A stretch of DNA of 64,000 nt from Bog-473 sp963850095 (GTDB lineage Bacteria; Actinomycetota; Acidimicrobiia; Acidimicrobiales; RAAP-2): contig CAWKJX010000005.1 of NCBI GenBank assembly GCA_963850095.1, positions 186,001-250,000 on the forward strand. The letters are read 5' to 3'. How positions within the stretch are numbered: the first letter of the stretch is position 1; each line of letters starts with the position of its first letter. The notes under the pieces are model-generated. The model saw nothing but the letters and a program-made list of their open reading frames with translations. It searched no databases and had not been told where the DNA came from. The position numbers were made by a program, and so were the translations under genes. Below are positions 15,352 through 23,101 of the stretch, piece after piece.

Positions 15352-15357
15352 AGCGTA
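15352..15357 (-). promoter_or_regulatory. Candidate -10 element for leaderless tetR-type transcript
   Basis: On the minus strand TACGCT is followed by seven bases and the GTG start of the TetR-family gene, the same spacing seen at bioB. There is no Shine-Dalgarno-like sequence between them. The element lies 5 bp from the edge of the palindromic operator, so a bound repressor would block it. Confidence 0.4.
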
Positions 15358-15361
15358 CTGA

Positions 15362-15395
15362 AGAACACTGTGCTAGAACAATAGCACAGTGTTCT
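15362..15395. promoter_or_regulatory. Palindromic TetR-family operator
   Basis: AGAACACTGTGCTA and TAGCACAGTGTTCT form a perfect 14-bp inverted repeat separated by GAACAA. It lies between the divergent TetR-family and MFS genes, 19 bp before the MFS ATG and 17 bp before the regulator GTG. Such size and placement are typical of TetR-dimer (or paired dimer) operators. The site would overlap both promoters. Confidence 0.85.
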
Positions 15396-15414
15396 ATTGC
15401 GTCGGGAGGACCCC

Positions 15415-17055
15415 ATGAAGACGGCACCAACCTTCGACCTCGCTGCGGCCGGGCCGACGCCGCCGGCCCGCACGGACCGCCGCTGGCTGGTCCTGCCCGT
15501 GCTCTGCCTCTCGGTCTTCCTGGTGGTGGTGGACAACACCATCGTCAACGTGGCGCTGCCCACGCTCAACCGCCAGCTGGGCGCCTCCATCACCTCGCTG
15601 CAGTGGATCGTCGACGCCTACAGCCTGGCCTTCGCCGGCCTTCTCCTGGCCGGGGGCGGCATCGGCGACCGCCTGGGGCGCAAGGGCACCATGCAGGTGG
15701 GCCTGGTGTTCTTCGGCCTGTTCTCGGCCGCCGCCGCGGCGGCGCACTCGACGGGGACGCTGATCAGCGCCCGGGCCCTGATGGGCGTGGCCGCCGCCTT
15801 CATCTTCCCGGCCAGCCTGGCCATCCTCACGAGCATCTTCCCGGACCCGTCCGAGCGGCAGAAGGCGCTGGGCATCTGGGGGGCCACGTCGGGCATTGCG
15901 GTCGCCTTCGGGCCGGTGGTCGGCGGCGCGTTGCTCGAGCACTTCTGGTACGGCTCGATCTTCCTGGTGAACGTGCCCATCGTCGTGGTGACCCTGGGGG
16001 CCGGCCAGGCGCTGATTCCCCGCCTGCCCAAGGTGGCGTCGCACCGCTTCGACCTGCGGGGCGTGCTGCTGTCGACGGTGGGGGTGACCAGCCTGGTGCT
16101 GGCCATCATTGAGGGGCCGCAGTGGGGCTGGGCGTCCGGCGGGACGCTGGCCTGCTTCGCGGTGGCCGCGGGGTTGCTCACCGCCTTCACGGTGCTCGAG
16201 CTGCGGACGGACGGGCCGCTGCTCGACGTGCGGGTGTTCCGGATCCCGCGCTTCACCGGTGGCGCCCTGTCGATTTCCGTGGCCTTCTTCAGCCTCTTCG
16301 GGTTCATCTTCCTCATCACCCAGTACTTCCAGTTCGTCAAGGGCTACTCGACGCTGTCGGCCGGCGTGCACACGCTCCCCTTCGCCGTGGTGGCGGCGGT
16401 GGCCACGCCGCTGGCCGCGGTGCTGGCGCTCAAGATCGGCACGCGCGTCGTGGTGACGACCGGCTTGCTGCTGATGGCGGGGGGACTGGCCGTGGCCGCC
16501 TTCAACTCGGACGCCACCACGTCGTACTGGGGGCCGATCATTCTGGCCATGGTGCTGCTGGCGCTCGGGCTGTCGTCCATCACCGCCCCGTCGACCGAGG
16601 CGGTCATGGGCTCGGTGCCCGACGAGCAGCGCGGCGCCGCCGCGGGCGTCAACAACACGACGCGCGAGCTGGGCGGCACGCTGGGCGTGGCGGTCTTCGG
16701 TTCAATTTTCGCCTCCGCCTATGCGCCGCGCGTGCTGAGTGCCTTCAGGGCGCTGCCCATTCCGGCCGGGCCGAAGTCCGAGGCGCACCAGTCCGTGGCG
16801 GCCGCCCTGGCCGTGGTCAAGCACGCGCCCCGCTCGGTGCGGCCCTACCTCGAGCACGTCGCCTTCACGGCGTTCCACAGCGGGTTGCAGACCGCGTGCC
16901 TGGCCGGGGCCGGCGTGGCCGTGGTCGGGGCGCTGGCCGTGTGCGCTCTGCTGCCGGGGCGCCCGGCGGCGGCGCCGGCGCCGGGCGACCTCACCGTGGC
17001 CGACCTCACCGTGGCCGACGATCCCTGCGGCGAGCCGGCGCTGGCCCGGGCCTAG
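15415..17055 (+). CDS. MFS transporter, DHA2 (14-TM) drug:H+ antiporter type
   Basis: 546 residues with about 14 hydrophobic segments, the DHA2/EmrB-QacA layout of proton-driven multidrug exporters in the cytoplasmic membrane. TM1 holds the signature DNTIVNVALPTLNRQL; the loop between TM2 and TM3 has G-D-R-L-G-R-K-G (motif A); motif C lies around GIAVAFGPVVGGALLE. The late segment NTTRELGGTLGVAVFGSIFA is also characteristic. The ATG at 15415 has GGGAGGACCCC upstream, preferred over an in-frame TTG at 15397 that falls beside the operator. It is divergent from a TetR-type repressor, so export of a compound sensed by that regulator is likely. Confidence 0.9.
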   Translation: MKTAPTFDLAAAGPTPPARTDRRWLVLPVLCLSVFLVVVDNTIVNVALPTLNRQLGASITSLQWIVDAYSLAFAGLLLAGGGIGDRLGRKGTMQVGLVFFGLFSAAAAAAHSTGTLISARALMGVAAAFIFPASLAILTSIFPDPSERQKALGIWGATSGIAVAFGPVVGGALLEHFWYGSIFLVNVPIVVVTLGAGQALIPRLPKVASHRFDLRGVLLSTVGVTSLVLAIIEGPQWGWASGGTLACFAVAAGLLTAFTVLELRTDGPLLDVRVFRIPRFTGGALSISVAFFSLFGFIFLITQYFQFVKGYSTLSAGVHTLPFAVVAAVATPLAAVLALKIGTRVVVTTGLLLMAGGLAVAAFNSDATTSYWGPIILAMVLLALGLSSITAPSTEAVMGSVPDEQRGAAAGVNNTTRELGGTLGVAVFGSIFASAYAPRVLSAFRALPIPAGPKSEAHQSVAAALAVVKHAPRSVRPYLEHVAFTAFHSGLQTACLAGAGVAVVGALAVCALLPGRPAAAPAPGDLTVADLTVADDPCGEPALARA

Positions 17056-17079
17056 GCAGAAGACACGGCAGCGCGCAGC

Positions 17080-17093
17080 GGCGCGGCCGCGCC
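17080..17093. terminator. Possible bidirectional terminator palindrome
   Basis: GGCGCGGCCGCGCC, a perfect 14-bp palindrome, falls in the 43 bp between the stops of two convergent genes (MFS pump and methyltransferase). It has no T tract. The placement suits a shared terminator, but such GC palindromes can arise by chance here. Confidence 0.3.
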
Positions 17094-17098
17094 GGCCG

Positions 17099-17851
17099 CT
17101 AGCGCCGCGGGCGTGCAGCCGGCCGGAGGCGGTAGGCGATGAAGCTGGGCCCGTCGGCCACGACCGCCAGGTCGTCGGGGAAGCGCGCCAACGCCTCGGG
17201 CGACGGCCGCGCCTCGGCGACGTCCTCGATGACGAACCCGGCCGCGGCGAACTGCCGCACGACGGCGCCCAGCGGTCGGCGCCAGAAGAACTGGGTCACC
17301 TCCACCCCGGCCTTCTCCCAGGTGTCGGCCACCAGCTCGGTGTCGAAGTAGCCGCCGCTCTGGCCCGGCAGGGGAGACCCGAACGGATGATCGAGGGAGA
17401 GCACGACCCAACCGGCGGGCCGCAGGGCCCGCGCGAACGACTCGAGGGGCACCGCCCAGTCTTCGAGGTAGTGCAGCACCAGCGAGCAGGTGATGCCGTC
17501 GAGCGACCCGGCGTCGAGCGGCAACGGTTCGGCCAGGTCGGCCACGAAGAACCGCCCCCGCCCGCCGCACCGGCGCCGCGCCTCGTCGACCATGGCCGCG
17601 CTCACGTCCACCCCGGTGACGTCCGCCCCCTCGTCGAGGAGCCAGGCGCACTGCGCCCCGGCTCCGCACCCGGCATCGAGGACGCGCCGGCCGGTCAGGG
17701 GCAGGGGGACGAGCGACCGCAGCGCCGGCCGCTCCAGGTACCCGTTGAACGGGCCGGCATCCGTCGTCTCCGACCACACCGGGGCCAGCCGGTCGTAGGC
17801 CTCGCGGGTGGCGCGGGTGTGCTCCGTCTGATCGGTGGGACGGGGTTCCAT
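17099..17851 (-). CDS. Class I SAM-dependent methyltransferase
   Basis: 250 residues, Methyltransf_11/25-type Rossmann fold. Motif I is VLDAGCGAGAQCAWLL (about residues 57-72), the acidic strand-2 end is GVDVSAAMVDEARRR, and motif IV/post-IV is G-I-T-C-S-L-V-L-H-Y-L-E-D-W, as in UbiE/biotin-malonyl methyltransferase relatives. The latter half (G-S-P-L-P-G-Q-S-G-G-Y-F-D-T-E) resembles actinobacterial small-molecule methyltransferases of unknown substrate. It ends a minus-strand run headed by the adenine methylase gene and starts 53 bp after the P450 stop, so it may modify the P450 product. Confidence 0.82.
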   Translation of the reverse strand: MEPRPTDQTEHTRATREAYDRLAPVWSETTDAGPFNGYLERPALRSLVPLPLTGRRVLDAGCGAGAQCAWLLDEGADVTGVDVSAAMVDEARRRCGGRGRFFVADLAEPLPLDAGSLDGITCSLVLHYLEDWAVPLESFARALRPAGWVVLSLDHPFGSPLPGQSGGYFDTELVADTWEKAGVEVTQFFWRRPLGAVVRQFAAAGFVIEDVAEARPSPEALARFPDDLAVVADGPSFIAYRLRPAARPRR

Positions 17852-17904
17852 CGCACCATGATGGTGCGGGCGCCCGGGCTCTCCCCCCGCTGCCGGCGCC
17901 GAAC

Positions 17905-19113
17905 CTAGGAGAAGGTCAGGTCGGCCCGGCGGACGCCGGCGATGACCGGGCTCGGCGTGCGCTCCACCGGGCCGGCCAGGGCCAGGGTCTCGAAGCGGTC
18001 CAGCAGCTCGGAGAGCACGACCCGACCCTCGAGGCGGGCCAGCGCCGCCCCGAGGCAGAAGTGGGGCCCGAAGCCGAAGCTCACGTGCGGGTTGGGGTGG
18101 CGGTCGACCCGCAGCTGCGCGGCGTCGGGTCCGAACACCTCCTCGTCGCGGTTGGCCGAGGCGTAGACGAGCAGCACCGGGTCACCTTCGGCCACGGCCA
18201 CGCCCCGGATGGCGGTGGCGGCGGTGGCCGTGCGCATGAAGGAGATGACGGGCGTGGTCCAGCGCAACAGCTCCTCCACCGCGCCCGGGAGGAGCGAGCG
18301 GTCGGCCCGCAGTGCCGCCCACTGGTCCGGGTTCTCGGCCAGGACCACCAGGCCGCCCGAAATCAGGTTGCGCGTCGTCTCGTTCCCGGCCACCAGCAGC
18401 TGAATGAGGAACATGGCCAGCTCGGCCTCGCTGAGCTCGTCGCCCCCGGCCGCCGGGTCGTGCCCGACCGTGGCCAAAACCGAGACCAGGTCGTCCGCCG
18501 GCGCCCGGCGCCGCTCCTCGGCGACGCCGATCAGGTACTCCCACATCTCGAGCTGCAGCTGCGCCCGCTCCTCCTCGGAGCGCTCCGACTCGCCGGGGAT
18601 CACCGCCTCGGACCACTCGAAGAAGCGCGGCCACTGCTCGCCGTCGACTCCCAACAGCTCGCAGATGACCTGCAGCGGGAAGGGGATGGACAGCGTGGCC
18701 ACCACGTCGAAGGCCTCGCCCCGTGGGACCGAGCCGAGCAGCGCCTGGGCCTTGGCCGTCACGCCGGCCTCCATCAGCCGCACCATGGACGGCTTGAACC
18801 CGGGCTGGACCAGGCGCCGGTAGCGGGTGTGCCGGGGCGGGTCGGTGTGCATCATGGTCGGCGGCGAGTCGTAGGTCGTGCCGATTTCGTCGACCAGAAT
18901 GCCCCGGGACGAGCAGAAGCCGATCGGATCGGCCCCGATGGAGGAGACCTCGGGATGGGTCATGACGGCCCAGAAGCCGCCGCCGTCGCGGTCGATCCAG
19001 CACACGGGCGCGTGCCGGCGCAGCTCGGCGTAGAGCGCGAACGGGTCGCCGCCCGAGTACAGGGCCGGGTCGAGGAGGCGGCCGGCGTCCGCGGCCGCGG
19101 CCGTCGGGGTCAC
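17905..19113 (-). CDS. Cytochrome P450
   Basis: 402 residues, bacterial soluble P450 size, starting at the GTG at 19113. Heme-thiolate loop FGFGPHFCLGAALAR with Cys353 as ligand; I-helix LLVAGNETTRNLISGG with the oxygen-activating A-G-x-E-T; K-helix E-E-L-L-R (ExxR). The substrate-recognition region includes PPTMMHTDPPRHTRYRRLVQ, the conserved H-T-x-x-R segment that contacts heme propionates. These features point to a monooxygenase needing ferredoxin partners, none of which is adjacent. It starts 19 bp after the cupin dioxygenase stop, in an operon with an amidase and a methyltransferase, suggesting catabolism or modification of an amide or aryl ketone compound. Confidence 0.93.
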   Translation of the reverse strand: MTPTAAAADAGRLLDPALYSGGDPFALYAELRRHAPVCWIDRDGGGFWAVMTHPEVSSIGADPIGFCSSRGILVDEIGTTYDSPPTMMHTDPPRHTRYRRLVQPGFKPSMVRLMEAGVTAKAQALLGSVPRGEAFDVVATLSIPFPLQVICELLGVDGEQWPRFFEWSEAVIPGESERSEEERAQLQLEMWEYLIGVAEERRRAPADDLVSVLATVGHDPAAGGDELSEAELAMFLIQLLVAGNETTRNLISGGLVVLAENPDQWAALRADRSLLPGAVEELLRWTTPVISFMRTATAATAIRGVAVAEGDPVLLVYASANRDEEVFGPDAAQLRVDRHPNPHVSFGFGPHFCLGAALARLEGRVVLSELLDRFETLALAGPVERTPSPVIAGVRRADLTFS

Positions 19114-19132
19114 GCGACGTACCAGGCCCGGG

Positions 19133-19609
19133 TCAGACGATCAGGCCGTTGGGACGCGGGTCGCCCTGCGCCTCGAGCAGCGCGTAGTAGGCCTCGAGGG
19201 TGCTCGGCCCGTCGGAGACCGACTCGACCGACCCGTCCTCGGCCAGGTTCAGAAGAGCTCCCTCGATGATGAAGCACACATCGGTGTCCTCGGTGTTGTC
19301 CTCGGGCACGTGCAGGGTGTGGACGGAGTTGGCCGGCTCGAAGAGGTACGAGCCCGGCAAAATGTAGAAGTCGTACTCGAGGTAGTGCCAGCGGCCGGCG
19401 GAGGTGAAGGCGTCGACCGAGCCGGTGTGGCGGTGCCGCTGCAGCTGCACCCCCGGCTTGAAGCGGTTGAGGATGACCCAGGTGCCGCGCGGGGCGTCGA
19501 AACGGACGACCTTGAGCAGGACGCCCATGCCGGTGTCCGCCCACGGCGCGTCGTCCTCACCGACGAGCCGGACGGTGTCGGCGGGGTGGGCTGGGGTGTC
19601 GATCGCCAT
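19133..19609 (-). CDS. Cupin protein of the 2,4'-dihydroxyacetophenone dioxygenase-like family
   Basis: 158 residues forming a single cupin. The metal site is visible as R-H-R-H (about 57-60) with H-T-G-S-V-D immediately after, an intermediate Glu in W-H-Y-L-E-Y-D-F, and a late His in NSVHTLHVPEDN. The order and the G-R-W-H-Y-L-E-Y-D phrase match the 2,4'-dihydroxyacetophenone/acetylacetone dioxygenase-like cupins, which cleave C-C bonds beside carbonyls with Fe(II). The actual substrate is not known. Gaps of 19 bp on each side to the amidase and P450 genes make one transcript likely. The minus-strand sequence GGGAGGAACCACC precedes the ATG. Confidence 0.75.
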   Translation of the reverse strand: MAIDTPAHPADTVRLVGEDDAPWADTGMGVLLKVVRFDAPRGTWVILNRFKPGVQLQRHRHTGSVDAFTSAGRWHYLEYDFYILPGSYLFEPANSVHTLHVPEDNTEDTDVCFIIEGALLNLAEDGSVESVSDGPSTLEAYYALLEAQGDPRPNGLIV

Positions 19610-19628
19610 GGTGGTTCCTCCCGGGTGG

Positions 19629-21044
19629 TCAGGCGGGCAGCGCCGCGAGCGTATCGAGGTCGAGGGCGGCCTCGAGGGCGGCGGCGGCGCGCAGGACGAC
19701 CAGGTCGCCGTGCTGGGGCCCGACCAGCTGCAGGCCGATGGGCAGGCCGCCGGAGCTGGTGCCGCAGCAGACGGTGGCGGCGGGCGAGCGCGTCATGTTG
19801 AACGGGTAGGTGAACTGGACCCAGTTGGCCGTCTCCTCGCCGTTGACCGAGCTCGTCATGGCGCCGGCGCCGGGGGCCACGGCCGAGCACGTCGGCGTGA
19901 CCAGCAGGCGCGCCGTGTGGAACAGCTCGACCAGTCGCAGGTTCATCAGGTGGAAGCGGTCGAACACCCCGAGCAGTTGCACGGCCGTGGTCGACTCGGC
20001 CGAGGCCAGCAGGTGGCGCAGCAGCGGATCGACCTCCTCCCAGCGGGGATGGCCCATCAGGGGCTGAAGGGAGCGCAGGGTGCAGGCCGCCGTCATGGTG
20101 AGGAAGTCGCCGACGGGGTCGACCTCGAAGACGGAGTCCACGACGGTGACCTCGGCTCCCAGCGACTCGAGCACGCCTACGGCGCGGTCGCAGGCGCGGC
20201 GCACCTCGGCGTCGACGCTGGCGTAGCCGAGCGTGGGGGAATAGGCGATCTGCACCGGGACGTGGGGGTCCTCGAGCGCGGCCGGCCACGATGCCTCGGG
20301 CCGGGGCAGCGAGCGCAGGTCGGTGGGGTCGGGGCCGACGGCCACGTCGAGGGCCAGGGCGACGTCGGCGATGCGGCGGGCCATGGGGCCGTTGGTCGAC
20401 AGATCGACCCAGCCGGGCGGGGTGGGGCCGCCGGCGGGCACGCGGCCGAGCGAGGGCTTCATGCCCGAGAGACCGCAGCAGGCCGACGGGATGCGGATGG
20501 AACCGCCGCCGTCGGAGCCGGTGGCCAGCGGGACCATGCCGGCGGCCAGCGCGGCGGCGGCCCCGCCCGAGGAGCCACCGGGGCCACGGGTCGGATCGAA
20601 CGGGTTGCGCGAGGGGCCGAAGACGGAGTTGGTCGTGTTGCCCATCCAGCCGAACTCGGGCGTGTTGGTCTTGCCCACCACAATGCAGCCGGCCGCGCGG
20701 AGCCGGGCCACGAAGGGGCTGTCGGCCGCGGCGGGGGGGTCGTCGGCGTGGAGCGCCGAGCCGTAGGTGGTGGTGTAACCGGCGGCATCTTGCAGGTCCT
20801 TGACGCCGAGGGGCAGGCCGGCCAGCGGCCCGGGGTCGGAGCCGGCGGCGATCTTGGCGTCCAGCGCGTCGGCGTCGGCCCGCGCCCGCTCCCCGTCGAC
20901 GGCGACGAACGCGTTGTAGGTGGGATCGAGGCGCCCGATCCGATGCAGCGACGCCTCGGTCAGCTCCCGCGCGCTGACCTCCTTGGCCCGCACGGAGCGG
21001 ACCAGGTCGGCCAGCGGGGTGGTGCGGAAGTCGATGTCGCTCAC
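19629..21044 (-). CDS. Amidase signature family hydrolase
   Basis: 471 residues from the GTG at 21044 (GGGAGGGGACCACA upstream). The Ser-cisSer-Lys triad is visible: Lys82 in GLPLGVKDLQDAAGY, Ser158 in RGPGGSSGGAAAALAAG and Ser182 in GSDGGGSIRIPSACCG. The family hydrolyses amides to acid and ammonia or amine. The intervening motif VVGKTNTPEFGWMGNTTN is also classical. It could be a GatA-like or urethane amidase by sequence, but no gatB or gatC is nearby and the operon partners are oxidative enzymes, which favours a catabolic amidase. It lies 47 bp downstream of the LLM-class oxidoreductase. Confidence 0.92.
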   Translation of the reverse strand: MSDIDFRTTPLADLVRSVRAKEVSARELTEASLHRIGRLDPTYNAFVAVDGERARADADALDAKIAAGSDPGPLAGLPLGVKDLQDAAGYTTTYGSALHADDPPAAADSPFVARLRAAGCIVVGKTNTPEFGWMGNTTNSVFGPSRNPFDPTRGPGGSSGGAAAALAAGMVPLATGSDGGGSIRIPSACCGLSGMKPSLGRVPAGGPTPPGWVDLSTNGPMARRIADVALALDVAVGPDPTDLRSLPRPEASWPAALEDPHVPVQIAYSPTLGYASVDAEVRRACDRAVGVLESLGAEVTVVDSVFEVDPVGDFLTMTAACTLRSLQPLMGHPRWEEVDPLLRHLLASAESTTAVQLLGVFDRFHLMNLRLVELFHTARLLVTPTCSAVAPGAGAMTSSVNGEETANWVQFTYPFNMTRSPAATVCCGTSSGGLPIGLQLVGPQHGDLVVLRAAAALEAALDLDTLAALPA

Positions 21045-21091
21045 TGTGGTCCCCTCCCTCGGTGGGCCGTGGTCCCGGGATGCTGCCGCAA

Positions 21092-22087
21092 CTACGGCGC
21101 GGACGGCGACAGGCCGGCCACGGCGTCGGCCAACTCGACGCCGACGGGGATGATCATCGGTGCCGGAATGGTGATGCCGTTGTCGACGTAGCGCTGCACG
21201 TGCGCCTTGCACTCGGCCACTGAGCCGTGCACCACGAGCTCGTCCACGACGGAGTCGGGAATGGCTTCGAGGGCTCCCTTGCGGTCGCCGGCCGCCCAGG
21301 CGTCCCACATGGGCTGGAGGGCGGGGCCGCGGCCCAGCCAGCGGTGGAACTCCGCGTAGGCCTCGACGTTGAGGTAGGCCGTGATCATGCGCCGCCCGAT
21401 GGTGCGGGCCACGCCGGCGTCCTCACAGACGATGACGAAGATGCGGGCCACGATTTCGCGGGGCGCGCCCTCGGCCGCCTTCTCCACCTCGGCCACGGAC
21501 GTGGCCACGTCGGTGGCGCTGAGCCAGTTCAAAATGGCGCCGTCGGCCTCCCGGCCGGCCAGGTGCAGCATGCCGGGGCGGAGCGCCGCCAGGTAGATGG
21601 GCGGCAACTGCTCGGGAAGGCGGCTCAGGCGGAACCCCTTGACGCGGAAGGTCTCGTAGTCCTCGCTCACCTTCTCGCCGCTGAAGGCCAGGCGCAGGAA
21701 GCGCAGCGTGTCGCGCACGCGCCGGTACTGGTTCTCGAACGCGAGGCCGTTCCAGTTGGCCACGATCACCTGGGACGAGGCGCCCAGGCCCACGGCGAAG
21801 TGGCCCGGGGCGGCGTCGGCCATGGCGGCCAGGCTCTGGGCCAGCAGGGCGGGGCCGCGCGTGTAGGCCGGCGTGATGGCGACGCCGAGGTTGAGCGACG
21901 GCTCCCAGGCCGCGGCCAGAGCGAGCGGCGTGAAGCCGTCGGCGCCGTCCACCTCGGCCGACCAGATGTCGGTGTAGCCCAGCTCGCGTAGGCGGGCGAA
22001 CCACTCGCGGTGGGCGTGCAGCGGAATGCCGTCGAAGGGGACGGTGATGCCGGGGCGGGCCGGCGGCGTGCCGGCAGCGGCGCTCAT
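21092..22087 (-). CDS. LLM-class (luciferase-like, probably F420-dependent) oxidoreductase, TIGR03617-like
   Basis: 331 residues, luciferase-like TIM barrel. Supporting motifs are the early E-L-G-Y-T-D-I-W-S-A-E-V-D-G, LNLGVAITPAYTRGPALLAQ, HFAVGLGASSQVIVANWNGL, PPIYLAALRPGMLHLAG, and G-R-E-A-D-G-A-I-L-N-W. In actinobacteria such proteins mostly use F420 rather than FMN, transferring hydride to or from varied substrates. The ATG at 22087 overlaps the upstream PPK2 stop (ATGA), indicating translational coupling. Its co-occurrence with a polyphosphate kinase in one operon has no obvious metabolic logic. Confidence 0.88.
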   Translation of the reverse strand: MSAAAGTPPARPGITVPFDGIPLHAHREWFARLRELGYTDIWSAEVDGADGFTPLALAAAWEPSLNLGVAITPAYTRGPALLAQSLAAMADAAPGHFAVGLGASSQVIVANWNGLAFENQYRRVRDTLRFLRLAFSGEKVSEDYETFRVKGFRLSRLPEQLPPIYLAALRPGMLHLAGREADGAILNWLSATDVATSVAEVEKAAEGAPREIVARIFVIVCEDAGVARTIGRRMITAYLNVEAYAEFHRWLGRGPALQPMWDAWAAGDRKGALEAIPDSVVDELVVHGSVAECKAHVQRYVDNGITIPAPMIIPVGVELADAVAGLSPSAP

Positions 22088-22986
22088 GCCTTCAGGCGCT
22101 CCTGCTCGGCCAGCTCTTCGGCCCGGTGGGCCTGGGCCAGGTGATCGGGATCGGGTTGGAACTCGGCGTCGTCGACCACCAGCGCCAGCTCGGTCTGCTC
22201 GTCGGTTTCGTCGCCGGACGGCACGGGCACGCCCCAGCGCCGCATGCCCTGTTCCATGCGGCGGATGACCGTCTCGATCACCTGCACCCGCCCGTAGCGT
22301 TTGTTCTCTCCGCTGATCACGTCCCAGTGGGCCAAGGGCCCGCAGGTGAGCCGGAGCATGTCGGACACCGCCTCTTCGTACTGGCCCCGCTTCTCGCGGT
22401 TGCGCCAGTCCTCGTCGGTCAGCTTCCATGACTTGAGCGGGTCGTCGCGCCGCCGTACGAAGCGGCGGAGCTGCTCCTCGTGGGAGAGGTGCATCCACAG
22501 TTTGATGACGACCATGCCCTCCTCGGCCAGCGTGTGCTCGAAGTCGTTGATTTCGTCGTAGGCGCGGCGCCACTGCACTTCGGTGGCCAGGTTCTCGACC
22601 CGCTCGACCAGGACGCGGCCGTACCAGGAGCGGTCGAAGATGGTCATGCCCCCCCAGCCGGGGAGCGGCGGCCAGAAGCGCCACAGGAAGTGGTGGCGCA
22701 GCTCGTCGGGCGTCGGCGCGGCGAAGGGGGCCACGTGCACGTGGCGCGGGTCGAGCGGCTCGACCAGCCGCTTGATGGCGCCGCCCTTCCCGGCGGCGTC
22801 CCAACCCTCGAACACGATGCAGACCGGCGGCCCGAGCCTGCCCTCGTTGAGCTGCCCTCCGTTGATCAGCCGCAGGTGCAGCAGCCGGCGCTGCGCCTTG
22901 CCGAGGCGCTTGGTCTCCTCGTCCTTGGAGATGCGGAGCGAGAGGTCGGCATCCTCGAGGCGGGCGTAGTCGACCTGGCCGCCCAC
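22084..22986 (-). CDS. PPK2-family polyphosphate kinase (uninterrupted part)
   Basis: 300 residues read from an internal GTG. Walker A VCIVFEGWDAAGKGGAIKRL, the lid region around DPRHVHVAPFAAPTPDE, and Walker B FDRSWYGRVLVERVE are diagnostic of PPK2, which transfers phosphate between polyphosphate and nucleotides. The segment W-R-A-Y-D-E-I-N-D-F-E is also typical, and a single PPK2 domain fits class I/III. The start is probably further upstream, at the GTG at 23101 whose GTGA overlaps the methylase stop. That start begins with SKHDHGGHHEDGHHEGG and would reach this frame only if one base of the five-C run at 22994-22998 is removed. The true protein is then about 338 residues with a His/Gly/Asp-rich leader. 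Confidence 0.92.
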   Translation of the reverse strand: MGGQVDYARLEDADLSLRISKDEETKRLGKAQRRLLHLRLINGGQLNEGRLGPPVCIVFEGWDAAGKGGAIKRLVEPLDPRHVHVAPFAAPTPDELRHHFLWRFWPPLPGWGGMTIFDRSWYGRVLVERVENLATEVQWRRAYDEINDFEHTLAEEGMVVIKLWMHLSHEEQLRRFVRRRDDPLKSWKLTDEDWRNREKRGQYEEAVSDMLRLTCGPLAHWDVISGENKRYGRVQVIETVIRRMEQGMRRWGVPVPSGDETDEQTELALVVDDAEFQPDPDHLAQAHRAEELAEQERLKA

Positions 22987-23101
22987 GTCGGCGCCCCCGG
23001 ATGCCGTTGCCGTGGCTGCCGTCGTCGTGGTGGCCGTCGTCGTGGTGGCCGCCCTCGTGGTGGCCGTCCTCGTGGTGGCCGCCGTGATCGTGCTTGCTCA
23101 C
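22987..23101 (-). other. His-rich N-terminal extension of the PPK2 gene, out of frame by one base
   Basis: Starting at the GTG at 23101 the minus strand encodes SKHDHGGHHEDGHHEGGHHD-DGHHDDGSHGNGIRG, about 36 residues with roughly one His in three. The GTG overlaps the stop of the upstream adenine methylase gene (GTGA), the same coupling used by the next pair in this operon. Deleting one C from the run at 22994-22998 joins it to G-A-D-V-G-G-Q-V-D-Y of PPK2. The composition suggests metal binding or an assembly cue, which is inference. Confidence 0.55.
23026..23085. repeat. Four tandem 15-bp repeats encoding a GHH(D/E)(D/G) motif
   Basis: Four consecutive copies of cgtggtggccgycyt-type 15-mers (23026-23040, 23041-23055, 23056-23070, 23071-23085) with differences at only three or four positions. 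On the minus strand they encode the pentapeptide G-H-H-x-x in the PPK2 leader. Such repeats can change copy number by slippage. Confidence 0.85.

Noticed and set aside
23015..23090. CRISPR-like array suggested by repeated 15-mers
   Set aside because: Repeats are directly adjacent without spacers, too short, and encode a peptide repeat in the PPK2 leader.
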